NCBI GenBank assembly: GCA_016933275.1
Contig: JAFGBI010000095.1
Location: forward strand, 24,733 to 88,732
Direction of reading: 5' to 3'
DNA length: 64,000 bases
Origin: Polyangiaceae bacterium
GTDB lineage: Bacteria > Myxococcota_A > Polyangia > Polyangiales > Polyangiaceae
Shown here: positions 28,917 to 37,691 of the stretch, piece by piece
Layout: every line of letters begins with the position of its first letter
Position numbering within the stretch: position 1 is the stretch's first letter
Position numbers and translations under genes: made by a program
The notes under the pieces: model-generated
Told to the model about the DNA's origin: nothing
The model's input: the letters and a program-made list of their open reading frames with translations, nothing else
The model's database searches: none

Positions 28917-30754
28917 GCGATTGCCTCACCACGCTCGTGCAGGCGGGCGCGATTGCCCCCATCGACCTGTATTTCGCTCAGGTCCTGAGCAAGCTCGTTC
29001 CGGGTACTCCGGAGCCGGTGCGGGTCGCCGGGGCGCTGGTCAGCCGCGCCACCCGCGACGGTCATGCTTGCCTCTCCCTCTCCCGTTTGGTGGCGACCGA
29101 TCTCCACGACCCGCAGGGGGTTCGGCTCTCCCTCCCGCTCCCCAACGTGGTTGAACTCGCTTGGCTCCTCGGGAGGAGCCCCCTCGTTGGAGACGGCGCG
29201 GTGGCCACTCCCCTCGTCCTCGATCGCGGTCGCCTGTATTTGCGGCGACTCTGGCAACACGAGCAGGCCCTCGCCGCTGCCGTGCGCGAGCGGACGCATC
29301 CGTTCGGGGTGTCGATCCTGCCTGCGGTGGCGCGGGCGAGCCTCCAGCGGTGCTTCGGCCCTTGCTCGACCGACGCGCCTGACTGGCAGCGAGTGGCTGC
29401 CCAGCTGGCCGTGCTGCGCGCCCTCACGGTGATCACCGGCGGACCGGGTACCGGGAAGACCACTACCGTCGTGGGTATCGTGGCGCTCGTCATCGAACAG
29501 GCGCTCGCCCAGGGCCGCACGACGCCAAGGGTACTCCTGCTCGCTCCTACCGGGAAGGCGGCGTCTCGGCTCGTCGAGGCGATCCGTGGCGCCAAGGCCA
29601 GGCTCGCGGTGGAGCCCGCGGTGCTCGCTGGGATCCCCGAGCAAGCCGCGACGATCCACCGCACCCTCGGGGTCACGCGGTACGGCTTGTCGCGCACCCG
29701 ACCACCGCGGATGCTGAACGCCGATCTCGTGATCGTCGACGAGGCCTCGATGGTCGATCTCACGCTCATGCACCGCCTCGTCGCGGCCACCCCGCCGGAA
29801 GCACGGTTGGTCTTGCTTGGAGACCACCGACAGCTTGCGAGCGTCGACGCGGGGGCCGTCCTCGCGGATCTCTGCGGGCCGTCACCTCGTCCTCCCTATT
29901 CGCCGGCGCTCGGCGCCGCGGTGAGCGCCGCGTTCGGCGAGCCGCTCCCCGGCGCCGTCGACGGGTCTGGCGGGATCGCGGACTCGGTCGTAGAGCTCAG
30001 GGTGAGCCATCGTTTCGAGGGCGCCAGCGACATCGGCCGCCTCGCCGCCGCGATCCTCGCCGGCGATCCGGACGGAGCGCTCGCCGCCTGCGGGGGCGGC
30101 TCGGTCTCGCTCGTCCCGCCGGGACCCGACGGGCAGCTCGCGCCCGGGTTTCTTCGCCTCGCGGTGGCCGGGTTCGCGCCCTACCTCGAGGCGCGCGATC
30201 CCGAGGCCGCACTCGCGGCGCTCGGCCGGTTCCGCGTGCTCGCCGCCCATCGGGGGGGCCTGGAGGGGCTCGAGGGGCTCAACCAGCGCATCGAGCGGGA
30301 ACTAGTGCGGCTGCGGCGGCTCCGTCCGCTCGGCGGCCACTACCACCGTCGACCGCTGCTGGTGACCCAGAACGATCACGAGGTGGGGGTTCACAACGGC
30401 GACGTCGGCGTCGTCTGGGCCCCAGCAGGCGACGAGCATCCCCGGATCTGGCTCGCGACGGGGGACGCAACGGCCCGCGTCCTCTCTCCGGCCCGTGTCC
30501 CCGCTCACGAAACCGTGTTCGCGATGAGCGTCCACAAGAGCCAGGGTTCCGAGTTCGACGAGGTGGCCGTGGTGCTCCCCAAATCGAGCTCCCGCCTCTT
30601 GACCCGCGAGCTACTCTACACTGCCGTCACCCGCGCACGCGAGCGGGTCACGCTGTTCGCCGCGCCGGAGAGCCTGCGCGCTGCCGTGACCCGCACGGCG
30701 GATCGGGCATCGGGGCTGCGGGAGCTGCTGTGGGGGAAGCGCGCCGGGGAATGA
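28913..30754 (+). CDS. recD: Exodeoxyribonuclease V alpha subunit RecD
   Basis: This 613-residue 5'-3' superfamily 1 helicase is the fast motor of RecBCD. It shows an N-terminal domain typical of RecD, Walker A GGPGTGKTT (176-184), APTGKAASRL, Walker B VDEASMVDL, LGDHRQLASVDAGAVL, and the C-terminal motifs SVHKSQGSEFDEV and LLYTAVTRARERV. It starts four bases inside the recB stop. The gene order recC-recB-recD and overlaps at both junctions indicate one transcript and matched synthesis of the three subunits. Confidence 0.95.
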   Translation: MSDCLTTLVQAGAIAPIDLYFAQVLSKLVPGTPEPVRVAGALVSRATRDGHACLSLSRLVATDLHDPQGVRLSLPLPNVVELAWLLGRSPLVGDGAVATPLVLDRGRLYLRRLWQHEQALAAAVRERTHPFGVSILPAVARASLQRCFGPCSTDAPDWQRVAAQLAVLRALTVITGGPGTGKTTTVVGIVALVIEQALAQGRTTPRVLLLAPTGKAASRLVEAIRGAKARLAVEPAVLAGIPEQAATIHRTLGVTRYGLSRTRPPRMLNADLVIVDEASMVDLTLMHRLVAATPPEARLVLLGDHRQLASVDAGAVLADLCGPSPRPPYSPALGAAVSAAFGEPLPGAVDGSGGIADSVVELRVSHRFEGASDIGRLAAAILAGDPDGALAACGGGSVSLVPPGPDGQLAPGFLRLAVAGFAPYLEARDPEAALAALGRFRVLAAHRGGLEGLEGLNQRIERELVRLRRLRPLGGHYHRRPLLVTQNDHEVGVHNGDVGVVWAPAGDEHPRIWLATGDATARVLSPARVPAHETVFAMSVHKSQGSEFDEVAVVLPKSSSRLLTRELLYTAVTRARERVTLFAAPESLRAAVTRTADRASGLRELLWGKRAGE

Positions 30755-30917
30755 TCGCGGGGCGGGGCTCACGAACACTCGGACGGGCGTGCCACGATGA
30801 GGGACGTCGGGCGTAGCTCGACGTGACCAGGCGGAAGATCCCTGGGGGCTCTGGGGGGGTATCGCCGGTACGCCGCGCGCGGCCTCGAGCCCGCGTGAAG
30901 CCCACGCGAGCCTCCCT

Positions 30918-31946
30918 TCACGCCGGCGGCGGCGGCTCGCTGTGCCGCGCGGGTGGCCGTTGACTCTGGCCGTTGCCGTTGCCTTCCCTCTTCGCGGCCG
31001 GGCTCTTCGCTTCGGGCTTCGACTCACATTCGGCAAACATGATCTGCATCTTGCCTTGTTGGGCCTTGAGCTCGACCTTGAGGGACTGCGCGCGGACGAC
31101 CGTGTTGTCCCTGACCGCGCCGGCGAGCTCGATCGAATCCGCGTCGAACTCGCCCGATAGCTCGCCCTCCGACTGGATCCTTCCGGCTCTCACCTGGCCG
31201 TGCACGGCGCCGGATGCGCTCACCGTCAGGGACGGAGTCTCCACTTCACCCTCGACCCGGCCGCGCACGAGCACCGGGCACGTGGATTCGAATGAACCTT
31301 TGAACTTGGTCCCTTCCTCGATCAACGTGCATTTCTCCGCCTTGTCGCCCATCTGCTGCTTCCTTTCCTGCATGGTCCGGTCGTCCTCGTCGTCTCTCTC
31401 CACGGTTCCTTGAGCCGGTGGTTCTTGGCTACCCACCGCCCCCACCGCAGCCGCGGATTCCGTGACGGGGGACTCGGTTTCCACCTCGCTCGCGGAGCCG
31501 CTCGACCGTGGGACGGTGGTCGCTGTCTCAACCACCGTCGCGGCGTCGAGCGCACCCGGTGGTTGGGGCGCGGCTGGGGTCGGTTCGGTCCAGTCTGCCT
31601 CCCGGACCGGTTGCCTCGGCGCTGGCCCGGTCGCCCTATCGGCTGTGGCCGGCGCGTCGCGTCCGGCGACCTCGGCTCGGCGGTCACCGAAGGACAGGGC
31701 GAGCGGGCTGAAGGCTGTGGTCGGTCTGGTCCGCTTCTCCACGCCGTGCGCTCCGGCCGAGGCGGCAGGACCGCTCGGAACCGCGGGGCTGCGAGACGGC
31801 GAAGCCGGCGACGGGGGAGGGCGCGGCGGCGTGACCGCGCCCCGATTTGCCGTGACCATCTCCGCGCCACAACTGGTACAGAAATGTGCGCCGGGGAATT
31901 CGATACTTACCCCACAACTGGGGCAGACTCGCCCTTGGTCCGTCAT
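30918..31946 (-). CDS. Zinc-ribbon bactofilin fusion
   Basis: This 342-residue cytoplasmic protein has three parts. Residues 8-26 form a zinc ribbon with Cys 8, 11, 23 and 26. Residues 35-190 are a disordered Pro/Ala/Thr/Glu-rich linker ending in an acidic patch (ERDDEDDR). Residues 203-295 are a bactofilin beta-helix domain (CTLIEEGTKFKGSFE, GRVEGEVETPSLTVSASGAV, GELSGEFDADSIELAGAVRD). Bactofilins polymerise into cytoskeletal filaments. The ribbon could tether another protein or nucleic acid to the filament. An internal Met 192 or 199 could start a ribbon-free form. The gene is convergent with recD. Confidence 0.85.
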   Translation of the reverse strand: MTDQGRVCPSCGVSIEFPGAHFCTSCGAEMVTANRGAVTPPRPPPSPASPSRSPAVPSGPAASAGAHGVEKRTRPTTAFSPLALSFGDRRAEVAGRDAPATADRATGPAPRQPVREADWTEPTPAAPQPPGALDAATVVETATTVPRSSGSASEVETESPVTESAAAVGAVGSQEPPAQGTVERDDEDDRTMQERKQQMGDKAEKCTLIEEGTKFKGSFESTCPVLVRGRVEGEVETPSLTVSASGAVHGQVRAGRIQSEGELSGEFDADSIELAGAVRDNTVVRAQSLKVELKAQQGKMQIMFAECESKPEAKSPAAKREGNGNGQSQRPPARHSEPPPPA

Positions 31947-32172
31947 GTTGCTCGGTTTCCGGTTGGAGGTGGGACCGACCGAGCTGGTGACGGACCATCG
32001 AGCCCCGAGTGAATGGTTCGATCGTCACTTCGTTGCAGATTGGGAGGGCAATGTCGGTCCGTGCGGCGAACCAGCGCAGGTGGTGCGCAGGGACGCCGTC
32101 CTCCGAGGACGGGGAACCGCGCGATGCCCATCCGTCGTGGGCGCCGAGCCGCTTCCCCATCCTCGGATCCGG

Positions 32173-32736
32173 TCAGAGCTTGCCCACGAGGTCCAGGCCT
32201 GGCCTGAGGGTTGCTGCCCCGGGCTTCCACTTGGCCGGACAGACCTCGCCATCGTGGCTGGCGACGAACTGGGCAGCCTGGACCTTGCGTACGAGCTCCT
32301 CCGCGTTGCGTCCGACGGAGTTGTCCTGGATCTCCGCGATCCTCACCTTGCCCTCGGGATCGACGACGAAGGTCCCCCGATAGGCGAGCCCGGCTTCTTC
32401 GATGTAGACACCGAAGAAGCGGCTGAGCGCTCCGGTGGGATCGGCGAGCATCGGGAACCTGATCCTCTTTATCGTCGGCGACGCATCGTGCCAGGCCTTG
32501 TGCACGAAGTGGGTGTCGGTGCTGACCGAATAGACCTCGACGCCAGCCTTCTTCAGCTCATCGTACTTGTCGGCGAGATCGCCGAGCTCGGTGGGGCAGA
32601 CGAAGGTGAAATCGGCCGGGTAGAAGAAGAAGACGGCCCATTTGCCCTGCAGATCCTGCCTGGTCACCGTCTTGAACGCCTCGTCGTGGTAGGCCTGTAC
32701 GGAGAAATCGGGGATGGTCGAGTTGATGATGCTCAT
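32173..32736 (-). CDS. ahpC: Alkyl hydroperoxide reductase AhpC
   Basis: This 187-residue typical 2-Cys peroxiredoxin is the same length as E. coli AhpC. The peroxidatic Cys 47 lies in FTFVCPTE and the resolving Cys 166 in EVCPAKW. The YIEEAGLAYRGTFVVDPEG and FVASHDGEVCPAKW stretches are near-diagnostic. An AGGAG ribosome site six bases upstream fixes the ATG at 32736. It diverges from oxyR across 148 bp, the classic peroxide-response arrangement. No AhpF is adjacent, so the reductant (AhpF, AhpD or a thioredoxin) is encoded elsewhere. Confidence 0.95.
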   Translation of the reverse strand: MSIINSTIPDFSVQAYHDEAFKTVTRQDLQGKWAVFFFYPADFTFVCPTELGDLADKYDELKKAGVEVYSVSTDTHFVHKAWHDASPTIKRIRFPMLADPTGALSRFFGVYIEEAGLAYRGTFVVDPEGKVRIAEIQDNSVGRNAEELVRKVQAAQFVASHDGEVCPAKWKPGAATLRPGLDLVGKL

Positions 32737-32871
32737 GGTCCACTCCTGGGATGTCGGTGGCACGTTTCCGGGGGCGGAGGTCGGGTTCCGCACGCGTGTC
32801 AGCCCTTGTCTTCGGTCCGACCTCTAGAGCCTTCTCCGGGAGGACTCCAAGACATCCTCCAGATGGCGATG

Positions 32872-32886
32872 ATAGGCTGCGTCTAT
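32872..32886 (+). promoter_or_regulatory. Candidate OxyR half-operator
   Basis: ATAG (32872-32875), seven bases, then CTAT (32883-32886) matches half of the OxyR consensus (ATAG-N7-CTAT). It overlaps the oxyR start codon, a position suited to autorepression, and is in the ahpC-oxyR intergenic region. The second half-site expected upstream is not well conserved. Confidence 0.5.
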
Positions 32887-33850
32887 GAATCTCGCCCTCC
32901 ACCCCTTCACCCTACGGCAGCTCCAGTACGCGGTGGCGGTTGCCGAGACGCTGAGCTTTCGCCGGGCCGCCGAGCGGTGTCACGTCTCGCAACCGGCGCT
33001 GAGCGCTCAGCTCGCCCAGCTCGAGGACGCCCTGGGTGTCCGGCTGTTCGAGCGGGATCAGCGCCGCGTGCTGCCCACCGTGGCCGGGCAGGAGCTCGTC
33101 GATCGAGCACGACAGACGCTGGTGGCGGCGGACGAGGTCGTCGGCGCTGCCCAGCGCGCTCGGGACCCCCTCGCCGGTCGCTTGCGGCTCGGGGTCATCC
33201 CGACCATCTCACCCTACCTCTTACCGAGCGCGACCCCCGCGTTCCGTCGAGAGTTCCCGCGCCTCACGACGGTGTGGGTCGAGGACAAGACGGAGGTCCT
33301 GGTCAGGGGCCTGAACTCCGGTGTGCTAGACGGGGTGCTGCTCGCCCTCGAAGCGGAGATCGGGGAGCTCGACCACGAGGTCGTCGCCGTGGATCCCTTC
33401 GTGCTCGCGATGCGGCCGGACGACCCCCTCGCCGCGCGGTCCGCCCCGGCCGAACTCGGCGACCTGGCCGACGTCGAAGTACTGCTGCTCGACGACGGGC
33501 ACTGCTTTCGCGCGCAGGCGCTCGCGTACTGCTCGCGGGCGCAGGCCCGCGAGCTCGAGTTCCGTGCCACGAGCCTCGCCACCCTCGTGCAGATGGTCGC
33601 TGGCGGCACCGGCGTGACTCTCCTCCCGAGGGTCGCGGTGCCCGCCGAGGCTCTCCGCGCTGGTCTTGCCGTGCGCCCCTTCGCGGAGCCCGCGCCGGCG
33701 CGGACCATCGTGCTTGCCTGGCGCAAACGCGCGCCCATCGCTCCGGCTCTGCGCAAGATCGCGGCCGTGCTGCGCGAGGTCGCCTCCCGATCGGTATTGG
33801 TGCCCACGTCGCGAGCGCGACCCACTCGCCGCCGATCTCGCGCCCGGTGA
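32885..33850 (+). CDS. oxyR: Hydrogen-peroxide-sensing LysR regulator OxyR
   Basis: This 321-residue LysR-type protein has an N-terminal winged helix (RQLQYAVAVAETLSFRRAAE, CHVSQPALSAQLAQLE) and an effector domain. The redox pair is present: Cys 207 in DDGHCFRAQAL and Cys 216 nine residues later, the same spacing as Cys 199/208 of E. coli OxyR. Thr and Pro around GVIPTISPYLLP are typical. The C-terminal 20 residues are Arg-rich and probably unstructured. It diverges from ahpC, its likely main target. Confidence 0.92.
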   Translation: MNLALHPFTLRQLQYAVAVAETLSFRRAAERCHVSQPALSAQLAQLEDALGVRLFERDQRRVLPTVAGQELVDRARQTLVAADEVVGAAQRARDPLAGRLRLGVIPTISPYLLPSATPAFRREFPRLTTVWVEDKTEVLVRGLNSGVLDGVLLALEAEIGELDHEVVAVDPFVLAMRPDDPLAARSAPAELGDLADVEVLLLDDGHCFRAQALAYCSRAQARELEFRATSLATLVQMVAGGTGVTLLPRVAVPAEALRAGLAVRPFAEPAPARTIVLAWRKRAPIAPALRKIAAVLREVASRSVLVPTSRARPTRRRSRAR

Positions 33851-33918
33851 CCACCCGGAGCGACCCTGTGCGGGTCTCCCGACGCGGGAGGAGGCCGCGC
33901 GGTGCCGGGGATCGCCCG

Positions 33919-34326
33919 CTACCGTGGCACGCACCACGCCAAACAGTCGGTCGCCCCGGATTCGAGGCGGTTCTGTGCCACGCAACGCTCGTAGGCCGCG
34001 CAGGCCACCACCCTCGCGCCGTAGCTACAGGTGTCGGCGCACACGCGCGTGCAGAGCCCTAGCAGGCAGTAGTACGAGTTGCCGGCGGCGATCGTGCAGT
34101 CGGAGTCCGTTCCACAGGTCGCCGCACAGTGCTCGGCGAGGTGACCACCGGCGGGGCACGCGAGATCGTCGTCGCAGTCCGCGTTCTCCTCGCATTCGCT
34201 TCCAAGGGAGCCGTCCGAGGGGGGTGTTTCCTCCTCCACCGCCTCGATATCGCACGCAGCGAGCCCGCCGAGGAGGAGCACGACCGCCTGGAGCGAGCCA
34301 AGAAGCGGAGGCGAGCGTCGGACCAT
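33919..34326 (-). CDS. Small Cys-rich lipoprotein
   Basis: This 135-residue exported protein starts at 34326 (MVRRSPPLLG), giving a lipoprotein signal peptide with lipobox GLAAC, then an acidic spacer (EAVEEETPPSDG) and a compact region with about a dozen Cys in pairs (CEENADCDDDLAC, CAATCGTDSDC, CLLGLCTRVC, CLAWC). The pattern is that of small disulfide-bonded modules common in myxobacterial lipoproteins. No enzymatic motif is visible. The frame is open to 34401, but that adds a Pro/Gly leader that would spoil the signal peptide. Confidence 0.75.
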   Translation of the reverse strand: MVRRSPPLLGSLQAVVLLLGGLAACDIEAVEEETPPSDGSLGSECEENADCDDDLACPAGGHLAEHCAATCGTDSDCTIAAGNSYYCLLGLCTRVCADTCSYGARVVACAAYERCVAQNRLESGATDCLAWCVPR

Positions 34327-34931
34327 GGGTACGGTCCTACCACGTCCCGCAGCAGGTCCTGGGGTGTGGTTCGACGAGGCGGGGGGGACGGCGCCCGGCA
34401 CCGCCCCGGTGCGGGTCGGGGTGGGCGGCCGCAGTGCGGGTCGGGGTCAAGCCAGGGGGTGGCATGGTCGTGGATGCGGAGATCGGGCCGGGCGGCGCCG
34501 TGGTTGCAGCCCCGGGAGCCGGAACCGAGAAACGCCATCAGCGAACAGCGGTCAGCGATCAGCCGTCGGGCAAAGACCGCGAACCCTGGACGCCGGCGGC
34601 TGATTCTTGAGCTCAGTGAAAACGTTGCGAAAAATCCGGCACCGTGTGGGGCCCGGCGGACGCGGGTCCCCAGGTCGTTGACTCGTCGAAGCGATCAACC
34701 TGACGGCTGCGCCCGGAGTCCCGGGCCCCGAGATGCCCGCCCAAGGAGCCCCGAGCGCCAAGAACGCATCGAAGGACCGTGGAGACACCCTTGGCGAACG
34801 CCCGCGACCCGCGCGGGAGCGTTGCCCGAGCGCTGCCTTGACCGCCGAAGGGGCGGCCCGTATGTTGGTCTTCTCTATGAGAAAGTGCGCCATCGCTCCC
34901 AGCGCGGTGGGGATCCATTCGGGGCTAGGGC
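34327..34931. other. Gap before the Ser/Thr kinase
   Basis: 605 bp hold no recognisable gene. The only feature seen is a degenerate partial copy of repeat R1 at 34671-34716. The last part presumably contains the kinase promoter. Confidence 0.45.
34671..34716 (-). repeat. Degenerate partial copy of repeat R1 (copy E)
   Basis: Over about 40 positions it matches roughly three quarters of the hairpin-1 end of copy A (shared cores GATCAACCTGA and AGGT.GTTGA). The central stem and third hairpin are not recognisable. It looks like an old, eroded copy. Confidence 0.5.
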
Positions 34932-36404
34932 ATGTGTGACTCCATCCACCCCCGCCCCGGTCGGATCGTCGCTGGCAAGTACCAGCTCGAGCAGCTGATC
35001 GGCGAAGGAGCGATGGGTACGGTCTGGAGGGCGACGCACCTCAACCTGAACCAGCGTGTTGCCGTCAAGCTGATCCTCCCCGAACTCGCTGACTCGGAGG
35101 CGGCGCGGTCGCGCTTCGACGCCGAAGCCAAGGCCTCGGCGGCCCTTCACTCCCGCTTCGTCGTCCAGATCTACGACAGCGGGATCACCGACGACGGGGT
35201 GCCCTACATCGTGATGGAGTATCTCGTCGGCGAGCCGCTGGAGTCGCGAGTCGAGCGCCAGGGCCCGCTCCCCCTGGAGCAGGCGGTGCAGTACATCGGT
35301 CAGGTCGCCCGTGGTCTCGCGCGGGCGCACGCGCAGGGGATCGTGCACCGGGACCTCAAGCCCGCGAACGTGTTCATCACCCAGTCCGAGGACGGCGAGG
35401 AGGTGGCGAAGATCCTCGACTTCGGGATTGCCAAGATCCAGCGCTCGGCACCCGCCGTCTCCTCCACGGCCACGGGCGCCGTGGTGGGTACGCCGCTCTT
35501 CATGAGCCCGGAGCAGGCTCGGGGCTCGCGGTCCGTGGACCACCGAGCCGACATCTACTCGCTGGGGATGGTCACCTTCTGGGCGCTCACCGGGCGATAC
35601 GCCTTCGCTGGTGAGGCCCTGGGTGAGCTCATCATCGCCATCTGCACCCATCCTTTGCCGTCCCTCGCCGCGACCATGCCCGGGCTCCCGCTCGCGCTCG
35701 ACCAGTGGTTCTTCCAGGCTTGCGCCCGCGATCCCGCGGCACGTTTCGCCTCGGCCGACGCGTTGGTGGATGCCCTCGTGGAGGCTGCGCAGGTAAATCC
35801 CAATGTCCTGCTCGCTTCGGGGGTGATCCAGCGCGGGTGGGGGGATGGTCGTGCTTCGGTCGCCACGCCGTCGGCGCTGATGCCGGCCTTCGGGCAGCAG
35901 TCCTCGATGGGGGGGATGGCGGGGACCATTGCGGTGGGGGCTACTGGTGCCGGCGTCGTGCAGGCGACCCAGCCGCCACGAAGACGAGGTATCCCCTGGG
36001 GCTGGTTGGTGGCGATCGGGATGGTGCTCGGTCTCGTTACCGTCGCGGTATTGGTGGTCGGTGGCCTGAGCGCGGGCCTCTTGGCTGCGTCTTCGCCGCC
36101 GGCCGAGCCTGCGCGCAACGTGCTGCCGGCGGTCCCCCCGCCATCGGTGGCCCTGGTCAGTCCGGATATCGCACCGGCTAGCACCCCCTTGGCGATCGCG
36201 CCCCCGTCTGTCTCGGCCTCGGCGGCGGGGACCGAAACCGACTCGGAGGCGCCGCCACCTGCGCCGCCACCGACCCCACTGCGCGGGGGGCAGGGTGCTG
36301 GCGCGGCCCATGCTCCCGCTCCAATCGCCGCCGCATCCGCGGCGAAGCCATCGGAACCTGCGGCACCCCCGTCGCGTCCGGCCGCCGTCGACATCGGCTT
36401 CTGA
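34932..36404 (+). CDS. Transmembrane Ser/Thr protein kinase, PknB type
   Basis: This 490-residue Hanks-type kinase has its catalytic domain in the cytoplasm. It shows the Gly loop IGEGAMGTVW, catalytic Lys 46 in VAVKLIL, HRDLKPAN with Asp 141, DFG at 163-165, the activation loop GTPLFMSPEQA and DIYSLGM. A juxtamembrane linker (about 290-355) leads to one membrane helix (about 360-385, WLVAIGMVLGLVTVAVLVV). The outer part is a Pro/Ala/Ser-rich tail with no sensor domain. It precedes the TPR/PEGA-like gene by 207 bp on the same strand and may regulate the products of that module. Confidence 0.92.
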   Translation: MCDSIHPRPGRIVAGKYQLEQLIGEGAMGTVWRATHLNLNQRVAVKLILPELADSEAARSRFDAEAKASAALHSRFVVQIYDSGITDDGVPYIVMEYLVGEPLESRVERQGPLPLEQAVQYIGQVARGLARAHAQGIVHRDLKPANVFITQSEDGEEVAKILDFGIAKIQRSAPAVSSTATGAVVGTPLFMSPEQARGSRSVDHRADIYSLGMVTFWALTGRYAFAGEALGELIIAICTHPLPSLAATMPGLPLALDQWFFQACARDPAARFASADALVDALVEAAQVNPNVLLASGVIQRGWGDGRASVATPSALMPAFGQQSSMGGMAGTIAVGATGAGVVQATQPPRRRGIPWGWLVAIGMVLGLVTVAVLVVGGLSAGLLAASSPPAEPARNVLPAVPPPSVALVSPDIAPASTPLAIAPPSVSASAAGTETDSEAPPPAPPPTPLRGGQGAGAAHAPAPIAAASAAKPSEPAAPPSRPAAVDIGF

Positions 36405-36611
36405 GCCAGGATTTGTCGGCTCGCCGGTCGTGCCGGCACCCTCGCGTGGCTCATCCCCGGTGGCTGTGCCCGCCGGGTCCGGGATCGGTCGTGTGCTCCT
36501 CTACCCGCCGTCCGCGGATCGGGGTCGAATTCTGCCCCGGATTCCGGTATGGGGTCCGTCATCAGCGCGGACTCCTGGCCAAGCTACTCTGGCCCGCGCT
36601 GGGAGCGTCAT

Positions 36612-37691
36612 ATGAAGAACGGACGGATGGGGTACGGCCGGGGGCTCCGCGCCCGCCTCGCGGCGGCTACGGTGGGAGGGGTGCTCGTGCTCGCCCTCGC
36701 GGCGTCGGCGCTCGCTCAGACGGAGGCGGAGAACATCGCGGCAGCGCGGGCGCTGGGAGTCGAGGGGGTCTCGCTCGCCATGGAGGGCAAGTGCGCCGAG
36801 GCCGTTGACAAGCTCGAGCGCGCCGAGGCGCTCTACCATGCACCGACCATCCTCGGCCGTCTCGGGGAATGTCAGGTCGAGCTCGGGCGCATCGTGGTGG
36901 GTACGGAGAACCTGCAACGCGTCGTGCGCGAGAACCTCGGTCCGCACCCCCAGCCAGCCTATGTCGACGCGCAGGAGCGGGCGCGGAAGGTCCTCGCCCT
37001 CGCCCAGCCGCGGATCGCGAAGCTTACCGTGAAGGTCACCGCTCCACCCGGGGTCGAGTACGAGGTCACGATCAACGGAAAGTCGATCCCGGCCGCGATG
37101 GTTGGCGTCGAGCGACCCATCGATCCTGGCGAGTATGTCGTGGCCATCGGGGGCGAGGGCGTCGTACCCGCCTCGCAGAACCTGAGACTCGCTGACGGGG
37201 TCGCCGAGTCCGTGGCGCTCACCGTCGTGGCCGCGGCCGCCCCACCCCCCGCTTCGACCACCGCGTCAGCGGACCGCACGACCGCCGGCGCGCCCCAGCC
37301 GTCTCCCAGCGACGACCAGCAGGCTTCCGACGGGAGACCTCTGCGCACGGTCGGCTACGTCCTGATCGGGGCCGGGTCCGCCGGGGTCATCGTGGGCGGG
37401 ATCTTCGGAGGGCGGGCGATGAGCAAGCGTTCGCAGCTCGACGCCGACTGTGAGTCCAAGGGATGCCCCGAGAGCTCGCAGGATGACATCGATGCGATGA
37501 AGACGTCGGCCACCCTCTCCACCGTCGGCTTCGGTGCCGGGCTCGGGATGGCGGTCCTCGGCGCGGTGCTCGTGGTGACGTCCCGGCCGCGCGGCACGCC
37601 CAACGAGCCAGCCGCGGAGCAGGGGGGTCGGGCACCGAGCGTGCGCGGCTTCGTCGGGTTCGACGGGGTGGGTTTGAGGGGTCAGTTCTGA
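36612..37691 (+). CDS. Exported TPR/PEGA-like protein (module copy 1)
   Basis: This 359-residue exported protein starts at 36612, set by GGGAG six bases upstream and a signal peptide ending ASALAQ. Residues about 22-115 form TPR-like helices (EGVSLAMEGKCAEAVDKLER, APTILGRLGECQVELGR). A beta-rich domain follows (KLTVKVTAPPGVEYEVTING, IDPGEYVVAIGGEG), resembling PEGA domains. Then come a Pro/Ala/Ser linker and two Gly-rich hydrophobic helices flanking a Cys-containing loop (DADCESKGC). It ends in GVGLRGQF, with a terminal Phe like outer-membrane proteins. A paralogue with the same layout is at 47830-48933. Its stop overlaps the next gene by one base (TGATG). Confidence 0.78.
   Translation: MKNGRMGYGRGLRARLAAATVGGVLVLALAASALAQTEAENIAAARALGVEGVSLAMEGKCAEAVDKLERAEALYHAPTILGRLGECQVELGRIVVGTENLQRVVRENLGPHPQPAYVDAQERARKVLALAQPRIAKLTVKVTAPPGVEYEVTINGKSIPAAMVGVERPIDPGEYVVAIGGEGVVPASQNLRLADGVAESVALTVVAAAAPPPASTTASADRTTAGAPQPSPSDDQQASDGRPLRTVGYVLIGAGSAGVIVGGIFGGRAMSKRSQLDADCESKGCPESSQDDIDAMKTSATLSTVGFGAGLGMAVLGAVLVVTSRPRGTPNEPAAEQGGRAPSVRGFVGFDGVGLRGQF

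Noticed and set aside
31462..34062. 866-residue plus-strand open frame
   Set aside because: It runs antisense through the bactofilin and ahpC genes and out of frame through oxyR, all of which have clear motifs; it is a high-GC artefact.
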